Assembly (NCBI RefSeq): GCF_015690345.1
Contig: NZ_JADPUN010000285.1
Coordinates: 1 to 42,339 of the forward strand
Reading direction: 5' to 3'
DNA: 42,339 nt
Source of the DNA: Plantactinospora alkalitolerans
Lineage (GTDB): Bacteria > Actinomycetota > Actinomycetes > Mycobacteriales > Micromonosporaceae
Positions within the stretch are counted from its first letter, which is position 1; every line of letters begins with the position of its first letter. This document shows, piece after piece, positions 17,051-26,079 of the stretch. The position numbers and the translations under genes are program-made. The notes under the pieces were generated by a model, which saw only the letters and a program-made list of their open reading frames with translations, was not told the DNA's origin and searched no databases.

Positions 17051-17965
17051 ATGAGCATCAGCACCTCGGGCGGCGAACAGCGCCGTCCGTCCGTGGTCAG
17101 CACCGGCAAGAAGTCGCCGGCCGGCGGCAAGCCCGCCGAGGGCGGCAAGGCGGCCGGGGCCAAGCCCACCGAGGACGGCAAGGCGGCCGGGGCCAAGCCC
17201 GCGGGGACGGCTGCCAAGACCTCCTCGGCCGGCCGGGTTCCAGCCAACCGGTCCGGCGGCGGTGGCGGTGGCAAGAAGCCGCAGCAGCGCCGGCCGGTCG
17301 CTCCGGTACGGGTCAGCCAGGGCCGCTCGTGGGGTTCGATCGGCCTCTTCGTGGCCGTTGGTGTGGTCACCGCCGCGATCATCGGATACGGCGCCTACGC
17401 GGTGATCCAGAACGGCAAGAGCTGGGAAGACAAGGCCGCCGCCATCGACGGCATCACCAATTACCGGAAGACCGACCCGTCGTTGGTGGAGCCGTTCCCC
17501 GGCAAGCAGTCGCACGAGGCGGGCCCCCTGACATACAAGATCAGCCCTCCGGTCGGCAGCAGTCACAACAACGCCTGGCAGAACTGCGTGGGTGACGTCT
17601 ACGACGCGCCGATCGCGAACGAGCACGCGGTGCACAGCCTGGAGCACGGGGCGATCTGGATCACGTACAAGTCGGATCTGCCCGCCGAGCAGGTGGAGCA
17701 GCTGGCCAGCAAGGTCCGTGGCAACGAATTCATGCTGATGAGCCCGATCGAGAACCTGGACCGGCCGATCTCGCTGCAGGCCTGGGGCTACCAGCTCAAG
17801 CTCGACAGCGCGAGCGACGGCCGGATCGACGACTTCGTCGCAGCGCTCCGGCAGAACGCCTCCATGGAGCCCGGCGCACCCTGCTCCGGCGGCATCACGG
17901 CCACCGGTACGACTCCCCGGGACAACGTGCAGGGCGACCAGCCGCAGGCCCCGGCGGGCGGCTGA
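17051..17965 (+). CDS. DUF3105 membrane-anchored protein
   Basis: 304-aa protein. Residues 1-90 are a low-complexity, Lys/Gly/Ala-rich cytoplasmic region with a tandem GGKAAGAKP-type repeat (about 31-52). One membrane helix follows (95-119, SIGLFVAVGVVTAAIIGYGAY), then an extracytoplasmic DUF3105 domain with the family's conserved segments HNNAWQNCVGDVYDAPIANE and HAVHSLEHGAIWITY. The conserved His/Cys/Glu residues suggest a metal or redox role, but no function is established. ATG 17051 follows GAGGG. It lies 5 bp before the DUF305 gene; the two families often occur together in actinobacteria. Confidence 0.88.
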   Translation: MSISTSGGEQRRPSVVSTGKKSPAGGKPAEGGKAAGAKPTEDGKAAGAKPAGTAAKTSSAGRVPANRSGGGGGGKKPQQRRPVAPVRVSQGRSWGSIGLFVAVGVVTAAIIGYGAYAVIQNGKSWEDKAAAIDGITNYRKTDPSLVEPFPGKQSHEAGPLTYKISPPVGSSHNNAWQNCVGDVYDAPIANEHAVHSLEHGAIWITYKSDLPAEQVEQLASKVRGNEFMLMSPIENLDRPISLQAWGYQLKLDSASDGRIDDFVAALRQNASMEPGAPCSGGITATGTTPRDNVQGDQPQAPAGG

Positions 17966-17970
17966 TCGAT

Positions 17971-18642
17971 TTGACCATCGGGTCGGGGGCGCTGGCGACC
18001 GCCGGCGCCCCGGAGGACGGGAACATCGAGCGTGGTCCGGGTCGGCGTACCACCGGCACGGTCGCGCTGGCGCTCGCCATCCTGCTGGGGCTGCTGCTCG
18101 GCTTCGCCAGTGGGCTGCTCGCCCCGGGCCTGCTCCGGCCCGGTGACGGTTCCCCGGAGGCCGGGTTCGCCCGGGACATGTCGTCGCACCACGCCCAGGC
18201 CGTGGAGATGTCGATCCTGGCCCACGAGAAGTCCACCGATCCGGACGTACGGACCCTGGCCGCCGACATCGCGCTCACCCAGCAGGCCCAGATCGGCACG
18301 ATGCAGGCCTGGCTGAAGACCTGGAACCTCGGCCCGACCGGCAGCAAGCCGCGAATGGCCTGGATGCCGGACGCCGCCGGTGCGGTGAAGAACGGGCTGA
18401 TGCCCGGGATGGCCACCGACGCCCAGCGGGCCGAGCTGCGCGCCGCCACCGGTCGCGACTTCGACGTCCTCTTCCTGCGACTGATGCGCGACCACCACCT
18501 CGGCGGGATCCACATGGCCGAGGGCATACTCGATCTTTCCGACGACGCGCAGGTGACCGCGCTGGCCAACTCGATGGTCGCCGGGCAGAAGAAGGAGATC
18601 GAGTTGATCCAGTCTCTGCTCGGCAAGTTCGGGGCCCGGTAG
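17971..18642 (+). CDS. DUF305 (ferritin-like) membrane-anchored protein
   Basis: 223-aa protein with a short cytoplasmic N-terminus, one membrane helix (about 29-53) and an extracytoplasmic DUF305 domain. The family's paired His motifs are present: FARDMSSHHAQAVEMSILAH and, in the second repeat, LMRDHHLGGIHMAEGI. These His/Met residues suggest metal binding (copper or similar) in a four-helix bundle. It starts at TTG 17971, 5 bp after the DUF3105 stop; no better start is close. It is probably co-translated with the DUF3105 protein. Confidence 0.88.
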   Translation: MTIGSGALATAGAPEDGNIERGPGRRTTGTVALALAILLGLLLGFASGLLAPGLLRPGDGSPEAGFARDMSSHHAQAVEMSILAHEKSTDPDVRTLAADIALTQQAQIGTMQAWLKTWNLGPTGSKPRMAWMPDAAGAVKNGLMPGMATDAQRAELRAATGRDFDVLFLRLMRDHHLGGIHMAEGILDLSDDAQVTALANSMVAGQKKEIELIQSLLGKFGAR

Positions 18643-18668
18643 CCACGCCCTCCCCTGTACCGCTCTTC

Positions 18669-18697
18669 CGGCGGCCGTCCAGCCCGGACGGCCGCCG
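18669..18697 (+). terminator. Terminator of the DUF3105-DUF305 operon
   Basis: Perfect 12-bp stem CGGCGGCCGTCC/GGACGGCCGCCG (18669-18680 and 18686-18697) with an AGCCC loop, 27 nt after the stop codon and followed by TT. Confidence 0.85.
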
Positions 18698-18795
18698 TTC
18701 CGGTTCCCGCGCCCCCGCGATGACCCACGCGAGGTACTTCCGTTAAGAGCGACTTAGCCTACTTGCCCGGTTTGCCGAGCTTTCTCCACACATAA

Positions 18796-18809
18796 CGTGA
18801 CCAGTCACG
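18796..18809. promoter_or_regulatory. 14-bp perfect dyad upstream of the IS630-like gene
   Basis: CGTGAC-CA-GTCACG, a perfect inverted repeat 22 bp before the ATG at 18832. It may be an operator or a short RNA hairpin in the leader. The surrounding 120 bp are unusually AT-rich for this window and probably hold the promoter. Confidence 0.4.
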
Positions 18810-18831
18810 AACTGTCGTCGTTGTCCTAGAC

Positions 18832-19512
18832 ATGGCGGTTGCTCTTCGGGACGGACGTCGGTCGGTCACCAGTTGGTGCCGTCGACACACCATCGGCGGC
18901 GACGGTGCGGTGGCGGCCGTACGTCGCGGACAACGGTCGGGCGAGGCAGTCATCCTCAGCCGGGACCAGGAACTCGACCTGATCGAGACGATTCGCGGCT
19001 GCTATCCGGACCAGCTCGGACTGGACGACGACCTCTGGACCCGGCAGAGCGTCGCCGTCCTGGCGCAGCGCCGGTACGGCATGCGACTCGAGGACGGCGA
19101 CGTCAGCGCTTACCTGCGAGCCTGGGGTCTCGGCCCACGTGAACCCACCGACCGGGCCTGCGGCCTCTGCGTCGACGCCGTGGTCGACTGGCTGGAACGG
19201 CAGTACCCGGCAATCGTCCGCTCCGCGCAGGAGCACCGGGCGGAGCTGTGCTGGATCGGCCGGACCCGACTGCACGGGGTGGTCCCCGCCGCGGACGTCC
19301 TGTCGGCCGTCTCCGTACGCGGCCGGGTGCGGTTCATCGTCGCCACCCCGAACGTCGACCCGGCACTTCCCCGGGACTTCCTGCTCCGGCTCAGCGGCCC
19401 GGACTGCCGCGCCGTACAGATCGTGGTCGACGGCTCCTGGACCCGGGCCGAGTGGCCCCGGAAGCTACCCCCGCACATCGTGCTGCACCCGCTGCCCAGC
19501 TGCGGCCGGTAA
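18832..19512 (+). CDS. IS630-transposase-like protein, catalytic residues lost
   Basis: 226-aa protein. Residues 43-107 match the winged helix-turn-helix of IS630-family transposases (LSRDQELDLIETIRGCYPDQ, then LWTRQSVAVLAQRRYGMRL, then AYLRAWGLGP). The following WLERQYPAIV...AELCWIG aligns with the start of the DDE domain, but the usual WxDETG is WIGRTR here, so the first catalytic Asp-Glu is missing. A later IVVDGSWTR keeps the place of the second Asp (Asp200). The frame ends at HPLPSCGR, where a transposase would read YSPELNPIE, so the catalytic Glu is gone. The intact frame without these residues suggests a domesticated DNA-binding protein rather than a fresh remnant. No terminal inverted repeats were seen. 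Confidence 0.65.
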   Translation: MAVALRDGRRSVTSWCRRHTIGGDGAVAAVRRGQRSGEAVILSRDQELDLIETIRGCYPDQLGLDDDLWTRQSVAVLAQRRYGMRLEDGDVSAYLRAWGLGPREPTDRACGLCVDAVVDWLERQYPAIVRSAQEHRAELCWIGRTRLHGVVPAADVLSAVSVRGRVRFIVATPNVDPALPRDFLLRLSGPDCRAVQIVVDGSWTRAEWPRKLPPHIVLHPLPSCGR

Positions 19513-19630
19513 CGGAGCCGGGCCGATCGCCGACTCCGCCCGCCCCGGGTCCAGGCCGCCGGTACGCCGACACGACGGATACCGATTCGGTCCCGCGCAC
19601 CCTTGTTTGCTACTCTTTCGTGGTCGCTGA

Positions 19631-19705
19631 GCCCCCGTAGCTCAGGGGATAGAGCACCGCCCTCCGGAGGCGGGGGCGCAGGTTCGAATCCTGCCGGGGG
19701 CACCA
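19631..19705 (+). tRNA. tRNA-Arg (anticodon CCG)
   Basis: Full cloverleaf: acceptor GCCCCCG/CGGGGGC, D arm GCTC-AGGGGATA-GAGC, anticodon arm CCGCC-CTCCGGA-GGCGG with anticodon CCG, a 4-nt variable loop, T arm GCAGG-TTCGAAT-CCTGC, discriminator A and encoded CCA. It reads CGG codons. Confidence 0.97.
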
Positions 19706-19722
19706 TCGCGGACCAGCATAGA

Positions 19723-19759
19723 AACGCCCCAGACCAGGTAAGACCCGGTCGGGGGCGTT
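19723..19759 (+). terminator. Terminator after tRNA-Arg
   Basis: Outer stem AACGCCCC/GGGGCGTT (19723-19730 with 19752-19759) enclosing an inner GACC/GGTC pairing (19732-19735 with 19747-19750), 17 nt past the tRNA 3' end. From here to the gap stop codon (about 210 bp) I see no supported gene. Confidence 0.65.
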
Positions 19760-19967
19760 CTCCGTCCGGCCGGCTGTAACCACCCGCCGGCGGGTGCCTG
19801 TGCCGAACACGTGCCGAGGTTCCGGGCCGGTTGGTCGTGGCCAACGCCCGCCCGCGTCGGCGGTACCCGCCGTCGAGCGCCATCCTCTGACTCGAGAATG
19901 CGTGCCCGATTAACCTGATTCCTCCGCGAATACCGTTCTCGACCGCCGACCGGCGCCAGCCTCTGCG

Positions 19968-21579
<1,612 letters not shown>

Positions 21580-21589
21580 GCCATCAGTC

Positions 21590-21609
21590 TGTACATACCA
21601 GTAGGTACA
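21590..21609. promoter_or_regulatory. Probable TetR operator
   Basis: TGTACATACCAGTAGGTACA is a 20-bp inverted repeat with 8 of 10 pairs matched, in the TACC-N-GGTA style of TetR-family sites. It lies 10 bp before the tetR start, so binding would block the tetR-gap promoter. A second perfect palindrome, GTGAGCTCAC, is at 21633-21642. Confidence 0.6.
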
Positions 21610-21664
21610 GCGCAACCCGTTACGCATACGATGTGAGCTCACGGACCCGTTCACGGAGGCAGAT

Positions 21665-21712
21665 GTCGTGAAGCCCACCCAGAGCGAAGTCGTGAAGCCC
21701 ACCCAGAGCGAG
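21665..21712 (+). repeat. 24-bp tandem direct repeat (two copies)
   Basis: Two adjacent 24-bp units (21665-21688 and 21689-21712) differ by one base; a third partial GTCGTGG follows. In the plus frame starting at 21668 they encode KPTQSEVV twice. Confidence 0.9.
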
Positions 21713-21760
21713 GTCGTGGCGCAGCAGGGGCGTACTCGACGGGTGGGGTTCCGGTGGTGA
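21668..21760 (+). CDS. Possible 30-aa upstream ORF before acVLRF1
   Basis: Short reading frame starting at GTG 21668, 8 nt after a strong GGAGG ribosome site (21655-21659). It encodes VKPTQSEVVKPTQSEVV and then AQQGRTRRVGFRW. Its TGA (21758-21760) overlaps the start of the acVLRF1 gene (GTG 21754 or 21757). The ribosome site and the overlap suggest a leader cistron coupled to acVLRF1; the repeat makes coincidental coding possible. Whether it is translated is unproven. Confidence 0.4.
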   Translation: MKPTQSEVVKPTQSEVVAQQGRTRRVGFRW

Positions 21761-22413
21761 GGGCGCGGCCCGCCGCCGGTGGCGGGCGCTGGGTGGAAAT
21801 CTCGCCCGAGCGGATCCGTGGTTGGATCGACGGCTTCTACGGCCGGCACGAAGGCGCCACCGAGCAGGGCCTCGTGTTGACCGGCCTGAGCAACGGCGAT
21901 ACCGCCACGCTGCATCCGCCACCCGGGCTCGGCGACGTACCGGATGTCGACACGCTGCTGGCCCGCGTCGTCCGACCGCCCCGGATCGCCGTGCTGCTGG
22001 CGCGTAAGGGCGCGGTCGCCGCCGGTGTCGCGGACGGCACGACCATCACCGTCTCGAAGGTCGAGCGCTTCTACGTGCAGGGTCGCACCGCGGCCGGTGG
22101 CTCGTCGCAGCAGCGCTTCGCCCGTCGACGCGCCAACCAGGCCGAGGCTGCCACCCAACGGGCCGCCAACATCGCCGCCCGGGTCCTGCTGCCGTACGCG
22201 CCCGGTGTGCCGGCCGCCCCCGATGACGCGGTCAACGCGCTGGTCTGCGGCGGCGACCGGTCGATGATCGACGCGGTGCTGACCGACCGGCGCCTGTCCG
22301 CACTGGCGCTACTGCGCCATCCACGTCTGCTGGAGTCCGCCGAGCCGCGGCTGGCCGTGCTGGAGGCCGCGGCGATAACCGCCAGACGGATCCGGGTCCA
22401 TCTGCTGCCCTGA
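21754..22413 (+). CDS. acVLRF1-family peptidyl-tRNA hydrolase (Vms1/eRF1-like)
   Basis: 219-aa actinobacterial Vms1-like release factor 1. The family hydrolyses peptidyl-tRNA on stalled large ribosomal subunits, as Vms1/ANKZF1 does in eukaryotic ribosome quality control. The defining loop is VQGRTAAGGSSQQRFARRR (residues 108-126), whose Gln (119 or 120) corresponds to the catalytic Gln. Upstream are the eRF1-like core strands PPRIAVLLARKGAVAAGV and SKVERFYVQG; downstream is CGGDRSMIDAVL. The start is GTG 21754 or, with a GTGA overlap, 21757. It is divergent from tetR. Confidence 0.85.
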   Translation: MVRARPAAGGGRWVEISPERIRGWIDGFYGRHEGATEQGLVLTGLSNGDTATLHPPPGLGDVPDVDTLLARVVRPPRIAVLLARKGAVAAGVADGTTITVSKVERFYVQGRTAAGGSSQQRFARRRANQAEAATQRAANIAARVLLPYAPGVPAAPDDAVNALVCGGDRSMIDAVLTDRRLSALALLRHPRLLESAEPRLAVLEAAAITARRIRVHLLP

Positions 22414-22472
22414 GCTGTGGCGGGATCGCTCGACGTACTGCCGTTACCCGCCTCGGACGGGTTCGACGTCGG

Positions 22473-23318
22473 TCAGGCTCGGCGGATCATGATGTCGCCC
22501 CAGGAGGTGCTCGCCCGTACCTCGACGGTCTCCTCGTTCTCCTCCGGGCTCTCGGTCGTGTCGAGCGCGTTGTGCACCCGACCGTTTCGGGAGCTGACGT
22601 CGAGCCACGCGGCGGTACCGCGCCGGATGCCGACCTCGATGCCGCCGTACGACGTCTGCAGGCCGATCGTTCCGCGTACCGCCTCGCCGATCCGGACGGT
22701 GCCGTAAGCGGTGCGCGCCGTCACCGAGGCCAGCGCCCGGTCGATGGTGACGTCGCCGTACGCGGTCTTGACCTGGACGTCCCCGCCGCTCTGCCCGACC
22801 CAGCAGTCGCCGGAGGAATTCTTGATCTCGATGGTCCCGTCAACCTCGCCGATGCGTACCTTGCCCGAGGAGGCCGTGACCCGGGCCGGGCCGGCGACGC
22901 GTTCCACCACCACCTCACCGTGGCTGCTGTCGATCTCCAGTGGCCCGGTCTGGTCGAGCCGGACCGTACCCCCGGTGTTGAACCGGCATTCGCCGAGTCG
23001 GCCCTCGGCCCGGAACGACGCCCACGACGCCTCGGCCTGCACACTCGACCCGCTCGGCAACTCGATCACGACGTCGAGCGCGGGACCGGTGCCGAAGAAG
23101 CCGTAGCGTCGCCAACTCTTCGGCGCCCTGATCATCAGCCGGCCGGCGACGTATTCGACGGTGGTCTGCTCCGCGGCGTGCACGTCGGACTTGCTCGACT
23201 CGTTGCGGGGCCGCACCTCGACCATGGTGTCGGCGCGGTCGGTCGCGGTGATCCACGCGTCACCGACGGGAAGGTCGACCAGGACGGAGATCGGCTCTGG
23301 TGTATCGAAAACAGGCAT
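22473..23318 (-). CDS. DUF4097 beta-strand-repeat protein
   Basis: 281-aa protein made of short beta repeats, typical of DUF4097: GPLEIDSSHGEVVVERVAGP, ARVTASSGKVRIGEVDGTIE, IKNSSGDCWVGQSGGDVQV, KTAYGDVTIDRALASVTART and AYGTVRIGEAVRG. This pattern predicts a right-handed beta-helix-like solenoid. No signal peptide or membrane segment is present, so it is likely cytoplasmic. ATG 23318 follows GGGAGA. It sits 70 bp downstream of an RHH-regulator gene and is probably co-transcribed with it; the pair recurs in actinobacteria. Its role is unknown. Confidence 0.85.
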   Translation of the reverse strand: MPVFDTPEPISVLVDLPVGDAWITATDRADTMVEVRPRNESSKSDVHAAEQTTVEYVAGRLMIRAPKSWRRYGFFGTGPALDVVIELPSGSSVQAEASWASFRAEGRLGECRFNTGGTVRLDQTGPLEIDSSHGEVVVERVAGPARVTASSGKVRIGEVDGTIEIKNSSGDCWVGQSGGDVQVKTAYGDVTIDRALASVTARTAYGTVRIGEAVRGTIGLQTSYGGIEVGIRRGTAAWLDVSSRNGRVHNALDTTESPEENEETVEVRASTSWGDIMIRRA

Positions 23319-23388
23319 GGTGGTCTCCCGGATTGTGGTCGGGGGCGTTGCTGCGGATGGATGGCGGGAAGCGACGGGGGTACGTCTT

Positions 23389-23913
23389 CTAACGTGCCCA
23401 GCCGGTGAAGTGCTGTCCGGATCTCACTTCGGCACGCCGCGTCGGACGGCGATCGGTGTCGGCGGCCCCCACGGCACTGGCGGCGGCTCGCACGAGCCAG
23501 GCGTTGACCGACAGTCCGGCCCGCCCGGCGGCCTCCTCGACGCTGGCCTTCAGGTGGTCGGGGAGACGGAGATTGATCCGCGAGGTGCCGCCGTCGTCAC
23601 CCTCCGGGGCCAGCAGCGGGGCCGGCGGCGCGATCGGGCCGACATCCGCGTCCGCGTCGTCGACGGGTGGACTGGCGGGGGTCACCACGAAGGCGGGCTC
23701 CCGCCCACGTAGCCGTACGTGAACCGAGCCTGGGGCGAGTTCTCGGGTGATCTCGTCGGCCGCGTCCGACAGGGCGTTGAGCAGCGTGAGCCGGGTTGCC
23801 GCCTCCAACTGTGTGACGAGCCGCTCGGCCAGCGCCCTGCCGTCGGGATCGGCCCCCTCCGCAGCCAGGGCGAACTCGTTGCGCAGGTTCTCGACGTACG
23901 GCCTCAGGTCCAT
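23389..23913 (-). CDS. RHH-domain (HicB-like) regulator paired with DUF4097
   Basis: 174-aa protein. Residues 1-60 are helical (MDLRPYVENLRNEFALAAEG), then VHVRLRGREPAFVVTP, an acidic Pro-rich linker (80-108) and a C-terminal ribbon-helix-helix domain (110-150: TSRINLRLPDHLKASVEEAA, then GRAGLSVNAWLVRAAA) like that of HicB antitoxins. No HicA-type toxin is next to it, so it is more likely a transcriptional regulator of its own operon. ATG 23913 has no Shine-Dalgarno and abuts a 17-bp palindrome. Confidence 0.75.
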   Translation of the reverse strand: MDLRPYVENLRNEFALAAEGADPDGRALAERLVTQLEAATRLTLLNALSDAADEITRELAPGSVHVRLRGREPAFVVTPASPPVDDADADVGPIAPPAPLLAPEGDDGGTSRINLRLPDHLKASVEEAAGRAGLSVNAWLVRAAASAVGAADTDRRPTRRAEVRSGQHFTGWAR

Positions 23914-23930
23914 GGTGCCATCATGGCACC
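23914..23930. promoter_or_regulatory. Perfect palindrome touching the RHH start codon
   Basis: GGTGCCAT-C-ATGGCACC, a perfect 17-bp inverted repeat directly adjacent to the ATG of the RHH gene, inside its predicted 5' leader. Candidate autoregulatory operator; as RNA it would also form a hairpin at the initiation site. Confidence 0.55.
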
Positions 23931-23947
23931 GGTTGGCTCAGCCTGCA

Positions 23948-23977
23948 AACATATCTGGCTCCGGTCGACGCCATCAA
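23948..23977 (-). promoter_or_regulatory. Predicted promoter of the RHH-DUF4097 operon
   Basis: Minus-strand -35 TTGATG (23972-23977) and -10 TATGTT (23948-23953) with an 18-bp spacer. The -35 overlaps the stop codon of the upstream lipoprotein gene. Transcription would start near 23941, giving a leader of about 28 nt that contains the palindrome. Confidence 0.5.
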
Positions 23978-24327
23978 GCGCAGACGGGAGGGGGAATGCC
24001 GTCGTCGGGAAGGAAGTGCAGCACCGTCCCGGACTCATCGGTGTACGTCAGATTCTCTGGCGGCACCTCGATGGCCGTACCGCGCCCGGTCCAGGTGTCG
24101 GGCTTGTTCGTGGCGTCGAACGGCGGCTTCGGCACCTCCCAGGTCCTTCCGTCGAGAACGAGGGGATCCACCCCGCAGTGGTAGAGGCCGACAGTGACCG
24201 AGTACTGCACGGTCGCTGGCAGGGTGGCCACCCGATGCGGGCCGAGGGGCTTCCGTTCGGCGCCCGACCCCGTACAGCCACCCAGGAGAATCACAGCCCC
24301 CAGAGCCGCTGTCGCCGTCCTTCGCAT
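23974..24327 (-). CDS. Small lipoprotein of unknown function
   Basis: 117-aa protein with a lipoprotein signal peptide: MRRTATAALGAVILLGGCTG, lipobox LGGC with acylated Cys18. The mature part (HRVATLPATVQYSVTVGLYH, CGVDPLVLDGRTWEVP, EVPPENLTYTDESGTVLHFL) has two further Cys that may pair and resembles small secreted actinobacterial proteins with a conserved YHCGV segment. The start is ATG 24327 with AAGGG upstream; the frame remains open further upstream without similarity or a ribosome site. The gene lies just downstream of the 446-aa unknown gene (98-bp gap). Confidence 0.7.
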   Translation of the reverse strand: MRRTATAALGAVILLGGCTGSGAERKPLGPHRVATLPATVQYSVTVGLYHCGVDPLVLDGRTWEVPKPPFDATNKPDTWTGRGTAIEVPPENLTYTDESGTVLHFLPDDGIPPPVCA

Positions 24328-24425
24328 GGTCCCTTCGACGCCGTCGACCGGTCGCCGGTTCCCTGACCGGCCTACGGACCCGCTGGTCGCCTCCGCGCCG
24401 CCGTGGCCGTGGCCGGACGGTACGG

Positions 24426-25766
24426 CTACACGTCGAGAACCCGTTCGACGCGCTGGCGGCGGCCGGGCTCCCCCGCGTACCGGTCGAGGACGTACCAGCG
24501 CCGCCGCCACTCGCGATAGCCGTCCGCCCGACCGGCCGCCTCCCGGCAGGCTTCGACGGACGCGACGAAACTCGGCTTCGTCGCACAGCCGATCACGTTC
24601 GCGTCCCATCCCGACCGGCCGTCGCCGACATGCGCCAGCCAACCGGACAGCGCCTCCACCGCGTCGTCGTCGAGCTCGGCCCGCTCGACGCAGGGATCGA
24701 AGGCCAGCGCCGACGGCAGCCGGTACCCGGGAACCAGCAGCGCGAGGTGCAGCCGAAGCTGGATGATCTTTCCCTGGTGTGCGGCCAGCAGCGGCACCGG
24801 TTCACCGCTGACGTCGAGCACCGGCAGTTCGATCCGCCGGTACGTCTCCTCGAAGCGGGCCAGCAGGTCGGCACGCAGCTCCGGCCAGGTCTCGTGGTTG
24901 CCGGGCTTGCGGCCGAGCGCCTCCATCTCCGGAGACATCGACAGCACCAGCAGGATCGCCCGGGCCGTCATGATCCCCGGATTCTGGTACGCCGTGGCGA
25001 GCGCGAGCCGCCGCTCGTCCACCTGGTGGACGAACCCCCACCGCTGCTCGATCCGATCGGCGACGTCGAGCGCCCGGCCGCCGATCGCGGCGCCGTCGGT
25101 CAGCTGGCTGAACATCCGCTGCGTCCACCGGGGACTGTCGTCCTCGGTCCACGGCGGATCATCCTCCTCGATCCCCTCCATCCACCGGCCGACAACCCGT
25201 TCCGCGGTCCGGCACGCGGTCCCGGCCTCGGCGAGAGCGATCTGCAACAGCACCTCGTCGAGGTCCAGCAGGTACCGGTCCCGGTCCGGGCTGCCGGCGT
25301 GGCTGTCGGTGAAGCTGGCGTGCTTCGTCCGCGCCTCCTGGTGCAGGATCCAGGCCTCGTCGTACCCGTTCTCGGTGTCCCGCTTCGACTCCGCCAGCGC
25401 CTGGGCCCGGATCGCTCCGAGCGCCCGGGGCGCGAACTCCGGCCACGGCAACGACCGCGCCGCGTCGGCGGCCCTGGCGATCAGGTCGGCGGCGGTCCGC
25501 GCCGAACTCCGCGCCGCGCCGGTCAACGACTCGAACCCGGCAGTCACCTCCCAGAGCGACATCAGCGACACCTCGTAGAGGAGCCAACCCATCAACGGCA
25601 GCAGCTCCGCGAGCTTCTCCGGCGGCAGTTGCGGCCGGGGGTCGTCGAGAAATTCCCGGTACGCCCGCACGTCCGCCTCGATCCGCCGCAGCAACCGGTC
25701 GTCGACCGGGGTGGCGCCCGTCCGTACGGCCCGGGGAAGCCCGCGCAGCTGCTCGGCACTCATCAT
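24426..25766 (-). CDS. Large helical protein of unknown function, island edge
   Basis: 446-aa soluble protein with no signal peptide or membrane helix. I do not recognise the family. It looks almost entirely alpha-helical (segments PPEKLAELLPLMGWLLYEVS, LLDLDEVLLQIALAEAGTAC, SWAxxL-like GWLAHVGDG near 370), with an acidic Asp/Glu patch around 195-205 (EGIEEDDPPWTEDDSPRW). No nuclease, ATPase or protease motif is visible. It starts at ATG 25766 or the adjacent ATG 25763. It is divergent from the CATRA pair across a 313-bp region and could be an adaptor or effector-side partner of that island (inference). Confidence 0.55.
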   Translation of the reverse strand: MMSAEQLRGLPRAVRTGATPVDDRLLRRIEADVRAYREFLDDPRPQLPPEKLAELLPLMGWLLYEVSLMSLWEVTAGFESLTGAARSSARTAADLIARAADAARSLPWPEFAPRALGAIRAQALAESKRDTENGYDEAWILHQEARTKHASFTDSHAGSPDRDRYLLDLDEVLLQIALAEAGTACRTAERVVGRWMEGIEEDDPPWTEDDSPRWTQRMFSQLTDGAAIGGRALDVADRIEQRWGFVHQVDERRLALATAYQNPGIMTARAILLVLSMSPEMEALGRKPGNHETWPELRADLLARFEETYRRIELPVLDVSGEPVPLLAAHQGKIIQLRLHLALLVPGYRLPSALAFDPCVERAELDDDAVEALSGWLAHVGDGRSGWDANVIGCATKPSFVASVEACREAAGRADGYREWRRRWYVLDRYAGEPGRRQRVERVLDV

Positions 25767-26079
25767 CTCGACGCATCCCCTCGACAGACGGCGACCCGGA
25801 AAGACGCCGGCGGCACGACCGCTTCGACTAGTACCGGCCGATGATCGGAAATGTCATCATCCGAACGGCGTGCGTCACGGCTCGGACGGCCCCGGCCGAT
25901 GGACGGTCCGGTGCCGGAGTTCGCGCGACCCTACTTCGGATGCGGACCTCCAGAGCCTGGACGATGAACGCCCTCCGCCATAGGTTGGCGACGCCAAGGC
26001 GACAACATGGACAACTCCGCTTCCGACCCCGCCCGGGGTACCACCGCACGGAAGCGGGTCCGTCCGGAAGGGATCGAAC
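25767..26079. other. Divergent intergenic region between the 446-aa gene and the CATRA pair
   Basis: 313 bp without a supported gene. It contains an inverted repeat GATGAT-N10-ATCATC at 25840-25861, 74 bp before the minus-strand gene, and lies in a relatively AT-rich stretch up to about 26020. Promoters for both directions presumably lie here, but I cannot assign hexamers with confidence. Confidence 0.4.

Noticed and set aside
19631-19705. tRNA-Arg as an attachment site of an integrated element
   Set aside because: I saw no integrase gene and no second copy of the tRNA 3' end in the window.
19610-19883. Antisense reading frames across the tRNA containing RQDSNLRPRLRRAVLYPLSY and PPAGFEPAPPPPEGGALSPE
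   Set aside because: These are well-known spurious translations of the antisense strand of tRNA genes; they are not proteins.
23389-23913. HicAB toxin-antitoxin pair
   Set aside because: The RHH domain is HicB-like, but there is no small HicA-type gene next to it; the partner is DUF4097.
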